From positions 1 through 8,058 of the forward strand of contig JAATGX010000297.1 of assembly GCA_015688915.1 (NCBI GenBank): a DNA stretch of 8,058 bases, given 5' to 3'. The position numbers were made by a program, and so were the translations under genes. Each line of letters starts with the position of its first letter. Position 1 is the first letter of the stretch. This stretch comes from Desulfuromonadales bacterium. GTDB taxonomy: Bacteria > Desulfobacterota > Desulfuromonadia > Geobacterales > Pseudopelobacteraceae. Under the pieces are notes generated by a model that was given only the letters and a program-made list of their open reading frames with translations, ran no database searches and had not been told where the DNA came from. Shown piece after piece: positions 1-4,328 of this stretch.

Positions 1-16
1 GGGCGAGGGATGTGCT

Positions 17-712
17 CTAAACCTTGGGGGCCGGCACAAGGTCGGAGACGATGCCGAGGCGGACCGCCTTGTGGGCGGAGAACGGTTCGCAGAGGGTTCC
101 GGAGACCATGGCCTGCTCACAGCCGATCATCACGGGCAGGAAATCGGTGGCACCGCCAATGGCGGCCGAACCGTGCTTGGGGCCGGCCTGGCCGAAGTTG
201 GCCAAGTCCTGGGCGATGGTGAAATCGCACGCCATGCCGATCTCCTGGCCGCCGCCGACCCGCATGCCGTTCACCCGGCAGACCACCGGCTTGTCGCACC
301 CGAGGATGGCGGAGACCATGTCGTTGAACAACCGCATGTACTGCCGGTATTCCTGCGGGTTTCCGGCATAGTACTCGGCATACTCCTTGGTGTTGCCGCC
401 GGTGCAGAACGCCTTGTCGCCGACCGCGGTGAACACCACGGCATTCACGGCCCGGTCCACGGAGGCGCGGCGGAAGGCGAGAATGGCGGCCTTGACCATA
501 TCAGTGGTGTAGGAGTTGTACTGCTTGGGGTTGTTGAAAATGATCCAGGCGTTGTAGAGCCCCTCTGCCACGGAACCGTCACGGCGCCTTGCCGGACGTT
601 TCTCGTAGCAAACCATGCCGTCGCACAAGCTCTCCACCTCGCTGTCCAGCAGGTTGTGGTCGATCAGTTTGTCCGGGGCGGTCCGGGCGATGATTTCCTC
701 TGTTGCGGCCAT
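17..712 (-). CDS. bamA: 6-oxocyclohex-1-ene-1-carbonyl-CoA hydrolase (BamA/Oah), C-terminally truncated
   Basis: Crotonase-superfamily hydrolase that opens the ring after benzoyl-CoA dearomatisation in anaerobic aromatic degradation; cytoplasmic. Visible family features are the NPKQYNSYTTDMVKAAILAF stretch (residues 61-80), the oxyanion-hole segment AFCTGGNTKEY (101-111), MRVGGGQEIGMACDF (150-164) and GQAGPKHGSAAIGGATDF (174-191). The start is the ATG at 712: a strong Shine-Dalgarno (AAGGAG) lies just upstream and MAATEE matches the usual N-terminus. A longer in-frame start at 775 lacks such a site. The protein is only 231 residues, whereas the family is about 375-380. It stops with TAG right after LVPAPKV, where homologues continue with roughly 145 more residues, and the 16 bases beyond the stop do not encode the expected continuation in any frame I tried. 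Family identity is certain; activity is doubtful, and it may be a pseudogene. It has its own promoter with a shared operator. Confidence 0.88.
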   Translation of the reverse strand: MAATEEIIARTAPDKLIDHNLLDSEVESLCDGMVCYEKRPARRRDGSVAEGLYNAWIIFNNPKQYNSYTTDMVKAAILAFRRASVDRAVNAVVFTAVGDKAFCTGGNTKEYAEYYAGNPQEYRQYMRLFNDMVSAILGCDKPVVCRVNGMRVGGGQEIGMACDFTIAQDLANFGQAGPKHGSAAIGGATDFLPVMIGCEQAMVSGTLCEPFSAHKAVRLGIVSDLVPAPKV

Positions 713-717
713 TGCTC

Positions 718-731
718 TTCTCCTTTCCTTG
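718..731 (-). repeat. 14-nt leader/RBS repeat shared by bamA and the double-GNAT gene
   Basis: TTCTCCTTTCCTTG (plus strand) occurs here and again at 1848-1861. Read on the minus strand it is CAAGGAAAGGAGAA, which holds the Shine-Dalgarno, 4 to 5 bases before the start codon of each gene. Together with the copied promoter block, it suggests that the leaders of the two genes are related by duplication or are under the same constraint. Confidence 0.7.
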
Positions 732-800
732 CCACGTGGGGAAATAACATGGCATCTCTCTGCGACCGACTTCATCGTCTCAGGTCATGCGGTACGGTGT

Positions 801-842
801 TTTTGGTAATTTAGTACTTCAATACTTTTTTATTGTCAAGAA
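801..842 (-). promoter_or_regulatory. bamA promoter with embedded 22-bp operator
   Basis: On the minus strand there is a perfect -35 TTGACA (834-839), a 17-base spacer, and a -10-like TACTAA (811-816). Over the spacer and -10 lies a near-symmetric element: GGTA (805-808), AGTACT (813-818), TACT (823-826), i.e. two overlapping RGTA-N6-TACY sites offset by 8 bp. The block matches 1913-1954 at 37 of 42 positions. An operator covering the -10 fits repression. The leader would be about 90 nt. The binding protein is inferred to be the nearby Rrf2 regulator. Confidence 0.72.
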
Positions 843-889
843 GAATTCTCTTTCACGGACCCATGGTGACATGGGCAAAAATGCGTCGG

Positions 890-1843
890 TCAATGGGGCG
901 CCTTGGTCAACACCAGCATTTGGGTCGGCCAGAACCCGCGCGTCTGAAAAAAACGTTGAAGATCGGTATGTTCCCACGACACCTGAGTCTGCACCGTTTC
1001 GACCTGGAGTGCCGCAAGATTGACCAGTAGTTGGGACAGCAGGGCATGCCCGACACCGGATCTCCTGAACCCGGGGTGGACCCCGATGGTGTCGATTACC
1101 GCGGTTCTTTCCACCTTGCCGAACTCTCCGAAATCGACCCGGGCCATGATGAAGCCGGTGACAAAGCCATCCTCCACCACTGCCAGGGAAACCCGCACCC
1201 CGGATTCGTCCAGCACTTCACGGAACTTCGCGGCATAATAGGCCGAACGGTCTTGTCCCGTGAGTTTGCGGTCGATGCGCACCACGGCGGCCATGTCGTC
1301 TTCCCCGAGGGAGCGGATGAAGACACGGTCCCTTTCGAGCATCACCCAATCGGCTTCCGGGCCGGCGTTGGGGGCAGCGCGCACCACGTCCTCACTCAGC
1401 GGCGACGTATCGCGCTCAATGACCCGGCCCGACGCCAGGCTGAAGCCCGCCGAAGCGAAAAAACGGGTCATGCCGTGATCTGCCCAGTCGATCTGGGTCC
1501 GCACCGCAGCAATCCCTTTTGTCTTCGATTGGTGCTCGATATCGGCCATCACCGCCGTGCCGAGGCCTTTTCCCTGGAAATCCGGATCAACGCCGATGAT
1601 GTCGAGGACCGCAGCCGGGCCGGACGTGCCGAATTCGCCATCCTGAAGCCGCGCAACGGCGTATCCGACCAGGTTTCCGTCCTGCACCGCGGCAGAGGTT
1701 ATGAAACTCTCCGTGCCTGCAGCTACAGCGGCGAAGCGTTTTTCCAGAAACCCCCTTCTCTGATGGCCGACGATCCGGCTTTCAATCTCGGCCACCCTGT
1801 CAAGATCATTCTGCATCAGCGGGCGGAGCGTGAGGCCTGGCAT
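890..1843 (-). CDS. tandem double-domain GNAT N-acyltransferase
   Basis: A 317-residue protein made of two complete GNAT folds joined by a linker of about 25 residues. Domain 1 (about 3-145) has the acyl-CoA pyrophosphate loop QGKGLG (90-95) after LDIIGVDPDF. Domain 2 (about 172-313) has RRSGVG (260-265) after IDTIGVHPGF. Both share further marks: a GEFG before the core strand (69-72 and 239-242) and TQ(I/V)xW after it (116-120, 286-290), so one arose by duplication of the other. The family transfers an acetyl or other acyl group from CoA to an amine; the substrate is unknown. The start at 1843 has a good AAGGAG site 5 to 10 bases upstream. Its promoter nearly copies that of bamA, and bamA follows in the same direction, so read-through is possible. 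Co-regulation with a benzoyl-CoA gene suggests a role in lysine acylation or in acylating an aromatic effector, which is inference. Confidence 0.85.
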   Translation of the reverse strand: MPGLTLRPLMQNDLDRVAEIESRIVGHQRRGFLEKRFAAVAAGTESFITSAAVQDGNLVGYAVARLQDGEFGTSGPAAVLDIIGVDPDFQGKGLGTAVMADIEHQSKTKGIAAVRTQIDWADHGMTRFFASAGFSLASGRVIERDTSPLSEDVVRAAPNAGPEADWVMLERDRVFIRSLGEDDMAAVVRIDRKLTGQDRSAYYAAKFREVLDESGVRVSLAVVEDGFVTGFIMARVDFGEFGKVERTAVIDTIGVHPGFRRSGVGHALLSQLLVNLAALQVETVQTQVSWEHTDLQRFFQTRGFWPTQMLVLTKAPH

Positions 1844-1863
1844 GTGGTTCTCCTTTCCTTGTT

Positions 1864-1880
1864 CCCCCGGATGCCGGGGG
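1864..1880 (-). promoter_or_regulatory. GC hairpin in the leader of the double-GNAT gene
   Basis: A perfect 7-bp inverted repeat, CCCCCGG-atg-CCGGGGG, lies in the 5' leader and ends a few bases before the Shine-Dalgarno AAGGAG. It is not followed by a T tract on either strand, so it does not look like a terminator. It could affect mRNA stability or ribosome access. Confidence 0.5.
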
Positions 1881-1912
1881 ATGGTTGTGACTGCGCCGCG
1901 TGTCCTTCATTA

Positions 1913-1954
1913 TTTTGGTAAAAAAGTACTTCAATACTAATTTATTGTCAAGAA
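1913..1954 (-). promoter_or_regulatory. double-GNAT promoter with embedded 22-bp operator
   Basis: Minus-strand -35 TTGACA (1946-1951), 17-base spacer, -10-like TACTTT (1923-1928). The operator halves are GGTA (1917-1920), AGTACT (1925-1930) and TACT (1935-1938), with exactly the geometry seen in front of bamA. Copy identity to 801-842 is 37 of 42, with all differences in the A/T-rich filler positions. The predicted leader is about 75 nt. Confidence 0.72.
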
Positions 1955-1976
1955 AAAAATCTCGTCGTAAATTTCA

Positions 1977-2019
1977 TTGAAACTACTGATTAAACATGGT
2001 ACTGAAATACCGATTTACT
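1977..2019 (+). promoter_or_regulatory. promoter of the single-domain GNAT gene with third operator copy
   Basis: A plausible plus-strand promoter is TTGAAA (1977-1982), 17 bases, TACTGA (2000-2005). Overlapping it is a diverged copy of the shared element: GGTA (1998-2001), AATACC (2006-2011), TACT (2016-2019). It keeps the spacing of the two minus-strand copies, while the N4 filler differs completely. That pattern, conserved half-sites with free spacers, is what a protein-binding site shows. The promoter hexamers are weaker than those of the other two. Confidence 0.55.
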
Positions 2020-2052
2020 ACCCCATGGTGGAGCGTCTCCGGGAGGTATCGC

Positions 2053-2541
2053 TTGCCCGGGCGCCGATACGGTACAAGAACACATATGACTAGTGAAACG
2101 GGAAAACAGATATCCATCCGCAACGCCGTGCCCGGCGATATGGACATTGTCATTGCGCTGGATGTGGGCCAGAAAGAGGAAAAGCAGGCATACTGGCAGG
2201 GAATTTTCGACCATTACGTCAAAAGGGGCCGGAAAGACCGGATCTTTCTGGTCGCCGAGGTCGATGCCGCCGTGGTCGGGTTTATCGTCGGAGAGGTTCG
2301 CGCCTGGGAATTCGGCTCGCCCCCGTGCGGGTGGGTGTTTGCGCTGTCCGTGTCCCCCCGGTTCCGCGAGATGGGCATCGGCAAGCGGATGTTCGACGAG
2401 ATCTGCGCCTGCCTGAAAAAGATCGGGGTTGCGACCGTGCGGACCATGGTGGATCGCGAGGACAGGCTGATCCTGTCGTATTTCCGCGGCATGGGTTTCC
2501 GTTCGGGCCGCTATATCGAGCTTGAGAAGCAGATTGTCTGA
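2053..2541 (+). CDS. single-domain GNAT N-acyltransferase
   Basis: A 162-residue GNAT protein if it starts at TTG 2053, chosen because GGGAGG (2041-2046) sits 6 bases upstream. The in-frame ATG at 2086 (MTSETGKQISIR, 151 residues) is the alternative but has no clear ribosome site. The fold begins at ISIRNAVPGD. The acyl-CoA binding loop is REMGIG (residues 105-110 from the TTG), preceded by ALSVSPRF. The WEFG segment and a G-Q helix near the N-terminus match both domains of the divergent double-GNAT protein, so all three domains belong to one subfamily. The substrate is not known. The gene diverges from the double-GNAT gene across a 209-bp region with two operator copies, and a repressor gene lies 138 bp downstream on the same strand. 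BadL of Rhodopseudomonas palustris, from memory an acetyltransferase in a benzoate gene cluster, is a possible functional analogue. Confidence 0.8.
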   Translation: MPGRRYGTRTHMTSETGKQISIRNAVPGDMDIVIALDVGQKEEKQAYWQGIFDHYVKRGRKDRIFLVAEVDAAVVGFIVGEVRAWEFGSPPCGWVFALSVSPRFREMGIGKRMFDEICACLKKIGVATVRTMVDREDRLILSYFRGMGFRSGRYIELEKQIV

Positions 2542-2595
2542 ATCGGCGGAAGGCGCGAAGGACAGGGCGCAAACAAATGCCATCTACCATCAGGG

Positions 2596-2640
2596 AACCG
2601 GAGGTGACCGCCATATGCCGGTTTTATGCTCAGATATAGT
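2596..2640 (+). promoter_or_regulatory. possible promoter and inverted repeat upstream of the Rrf2 gene
   Basis: TATAGT (2635-2640) is a good -10 but no decent -35 stands 16-18 bases upstream. An inverted repeat AACCGG (2596-2601) / CCGGTT (2618-2623) lies in the place where a regulator could bind. It could instead be a weak transcription end for the GNAT gene upstream. No copy of the GGTA-N4-ARTACY-N4-TACT element is seen here, so direct autoregulation through that element is not supported. Confidence 0.3.
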
Positions 2641-2679
2641 GGCTAGTCCCGGATCCCCTACCACACCCGAGGTTTGTTC

Positions 2680-3090
2680 ATGAAGCTCAACAAGGCGAGC
2701 ATGTTCGCCCTTATGGCCGTGCTTGAACTGGCCAGCGACCCAGAACGGCAACTGTCGACCGGCGAGATCGCCGCCAAATACGGCATCTCCACCCACCACC
2801 TCGCGAAGGTCATGCGTGACCTTGTCCATAACGGCCTGGTGCAGGCTGTACGCGGTGTCGGCGGAGGGTACCGGTTTTCGGGTAACACCCAGCGGACGAC
2901 ATTGCTCGACGTCATTCAACTGTTTGAAAACATGGAATCAAAGCTAGACATACCTCAGGGGATGGCAACGGATCTCCCGATCCTCGCGGAACTGAAAAGC
3001 ATTGCCACCGAGATCGACGACCTCACCAAGGCGGTCCTGGACACCATCACGCTGGAAACGGCGCTTAAAAGCGCCCGCCAACGGACTTGA
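2680..3090 (+). CDS. Rrf2-family winged-helix transcriptional regulator without cysteines (BgeR/BadM-like candidate)
   Basis: A 136-residue Rrf2-type DNA-binding protein. It begins MKLNKASMFALMAVLELA, the usual first helix. The helix-turn-helix is STGEIAAKYGISTHHLAKVMRDL (about 27-48), split here as STGEIAAKYGI and STHHLAKVMRDL; the wing is GVGGGYRF (59-66). A helical dimerisation tail runs from about 97 to 135. The start at ATG 2680 has GAGG 7 bases upstream; a TTG at 2674 would add two residues. The protein contains no cysteine at all, so the three-Cys Fe-S cluster of IscR or NsrR is impossible, and a small-molecule ligand is more likely. Known relatives in aromatic metabolism, from memory, are BgeR of Geobacter bemidjiensis and BadM of R. 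palustris, both Rrf2 repressors of benzoate genes. Its position beside three promoters with a common operator makes it the likely local repressor. Family certain, target inferred. Confidence 0.88.
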   Translation: MKLNKASMFALMAVLELASDPERQLSTGEIAAKYGISTHHLAKVMRDLVHNGLVQAVRGVGGGYRFSGNTQRTTLLDVIQLFENMESKLDIPQGMATDLPILAELKSIATEIDDLTKAVLDTITLETALKSARQRT

Positions 3091-3551
3091 CGGGGCGCAA
3101 AGAGCACAACAGAACCTGCGCGTCTCTCATGGATCGGGCACTCAGGATCTCCACTTCGCCACAACTCCATTCCATAGAAGCAATCATGAAAATCGGATGC
3201 CATCATGGACTGTTAGAGACATCCTGTTGAGTCGAAGATCGGCTATGCCATCACCCCGAGTCAAATCACCCGCTATTCAACCACAAAAGAAGTGGTGGAT
3301 CGATCAGGTTGCCGATGCCCAGCTCCCGAGGCCAACGGTATAAGCGACAGTGTAAGACAGATAAAGTGGCGCCCGGAGCCGAAAAACAGGCGGGAACTGG
3401 TTTTTGAAAATTGGTAAGAAACTGAGGCATTGAAGGGGGGCCTAAAAGCCCCCTTCAAACCACCTGAGGCGACATCAAATCATGTTGCGCGTTACGACAA
3501 ACCATTTGCGCGTACAGGGAAGTAGGGTATACATGCTTTAGAGATGAAGAA
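3091..3551. other. gene-poor region with hairpins and short repeats
   Basis: No convincing gene is seen on either strand. The plus frame 3217-3417 is open for 66 codons without an ATG in a likely place; it ends in a basic, polar segment (SVRQIKWRPEPKNRRELVF) that could be the tail of a decayed gene, but I do not recognise it. TTGCGCGT occurs twice (3485-3492, 3506-3513). The region separates the accessory block from a tRNA gene and may be a remnant of an integration junction. Confidence 0.5.
3430..3458. repeat. perfect 10-bp-stem hairpin flanked by 7-bp direct repeats
   Basis: TTGAAGGGGG (3430-3439) and CCCCCTTCAA (3449-3458) form a perfect stem with a 9-base loop. CTGAGGC stands directly on both sides (3422-3428 and 3464-3470). 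There is no T tract after the stem on either strand, so an ordinary terminator is unlikely, although it could still block transcription or stabilise an RNA end downstream of the Rrf2 gene. Confidence 0.5.
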
Positions 3552-3601
3552 AGCCCTTGAAGAAAAAGCCTCAAAAGAGGTCTCACTTTCTTGCAAGGGC
3601 T
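3552..3601 (-). terminator. hairpin terminator downstream of tRNA-Arg
   Basis: On the minus strand AGCCCTTGCAAGAAA pairs with TTTCTTCAAGGGCT with one bulged base, and a CCTC-TTTT-GAGG hairpin at the tip is followed by CTTTTTCTT. The outer stem is followed by TTCTT. It lies 35 bases past the tRNA 3' end, as expected for the end of that transcript. Confidence 0.6.
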
Positions 3602-3636
3602 ATATAACACTAGCAATATCTACTAGTTATAGTATT

Positions 3637-3713
3637 TGGCGTCCCCGAGACGATTCGAACGTCCGACCCCTTCCTTAGGAGGGAAGTGCTCTATCCTGCT
3701 GAGCTACGGGGAC
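3637..3713 (-). tRNA. tRNA-Arg(CCT)
   Basis: A 77-nt cloverleaf can be drawn in full: acceptor GTCCCCG/CGGGGAC, D-arm GCTC-N9-GAGC, anticodon stem CTTCC/GGAAG with loop CTCCTAA, variable GGGTC, T-arm GGACG-TTCGAAT-CGTCT (one G-U pair), discriminator G, and CCA encoded in the DNA. The anticodon CCT (positions 34-36) reads AGG, a rare arginine codon in GC-rich genomes. It has its own promoter and terminator. tRNA genes such as this are common integration sites; here the 3' end points towards the aromatic/GNAT block. Confidence 0.95.
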
Positions 3714-3733
3714 AGGTGATGAAAAGCCGCTTG

Positions 3734-3762
3734 GTTATAGCAGAGTTGCCGCCTCGTTTCAA
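3734..3762 (-). promoter_or_regulatory. tRNA-Arg promoter
   Basis: Minus strand TTGAAA (3757-3762), 17-base spacer, TATAAC (3734-3739); each hexamer matches the sigma-70 consensus at 5 of 6 positions. The -10 ends 20 bases before the mature tRNA 5' end, giving a short leader to be removed by RNase P. It lies between the apt stop and the tRNA, so the tRNA can be made independently of the rpoS-apt transcript. Confidence 0.72.
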
Positions 3763-3781
3763 CCCCATTCGGCACTGGAGC

Positions 3782-4297
3782 CTAGAAGTTGAGCAGGGAG
3801 AAGACCTTGCCCGCTGGCAGTTTCCGACGGCCGTTGAGGAAGTCGAGCTCCGCCATGAAGCAGCACTCCACGATCTCCCCACCCATGGTCTGAACCATAT
3901 CCACAACGGCGGTCATGGTGCCGCCGGTGGCCAGCAGGTCGTCGGCGATCAGGATCCGTTCGCCCGGCTTGATGGCATCCTTGTGGATCTCCAGGGTATC
4001 AGTGCCGTATTCCAGGTCATAGGTCTTGCTGAAGGTTTCGGAGGGAAGCTTGCCCGGCTTGCGAACCAGCACGATCCCGGCGCCCAGCTTGTAGGCCAGG
4101 GCGGAACCGACGATGAAGCCGCGCGCCTCGACCCCCACCACCTTGTCGATGTGCTGGCCGATATAGCGGTGCGCCAACAGATCCACCATACGCTGGTATG
4201 ATCTGGCATCCTGCAGCAGGGTCGTGATATCCTTGAAAATAATCCCTTTCTTGGGGAAGTCGGGGACATCGCGGATAATGTTTTTCAGAGCTTCAAT
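3782..4297 (-). CDS. apt: adenine phosphoribosyltransferase, with probable ATT start codon
   Basis: Salvage enzyme: adenine + PRPP gives AMP + pyrophosphate; cytoplasmic homodimer. The family core is clear: EARGFIVGSALAYKLGAG (57-74), RKPGKLP (79-85), and the PRPP loop with ADDLLATGGT (118-127). The N-terminal segment EALKNIIRDVPDFPKKGIIF is typical and continues in frame upstream of the first ATG (4189). Starting at that ATG would delete 36 residues of a conserved hood region and has no sensible reason. The frame is closed by TGA at 4304-4306, and between it and the homologous start are only GTA, ATC and ATT. AGGAG (4308-4312) lies 10 bases before ATT and 7 before ATC. I therefore place the start at ATT 4297 (171 residues, normal length), where relatives have ATG. 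It follows rpoS after 31 bases. Confidence 0.85.
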   Translation of the reverse strand: MEALKNIIRDVPDFPKKGIIFKDITTLLQDARSYQRMVDLLAHRYIGQHIDKVVGVEARGFIVGSALAYKLGAGIVLVRKPGKLPSETFSKTYDLEYGTDTLEIHKDAIKPGERILIADDLLATGGTMTAVVDMVQTMGGEIVECCFMAELDFLNGRRKLPAGKVFSLLNF

Positions 4298-4328
4298 GAT
4301 TACTCAGCTCCTGGGCTATGGTGAGGTA

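Noticed and set aside
71..814. Long plus-strand open frame (247 codons) opposite bamA
   Set aside because: It is antisense to a clear BamA frame, is low in protein-like features, and arises from the GC-rich third positions of the real gene.
860..875. CCCATG-GTGA-CATGGG hairpin between the double-GNAT stop and the bamA promoter, considered as a terminator
   Set aside because: Six base pairs only and no T tract on the minus strand; its effect on read-through into bamA cannot be judged.
1031..1921. Plus-strand open frame of 296 codons
   Set aside because: Lies opposite the double-GNAT gene, which has recognisable motifs in both domains; no ribosome site or family resemblance on this strand.
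3060..3075. GGCGCTTAAAAGCGCC palindrome at the end of the Rrf2 gene, considered as a terminator
   Set aside because: Lies inside the coding sequence and is not followed by T residues.
3782..4189. apt starting at the first ATG (135 residues)
   Set aside because: Would remove 36 conserved residues whose frame is intact upstream; an ATT or other non-standard start fits the family better.
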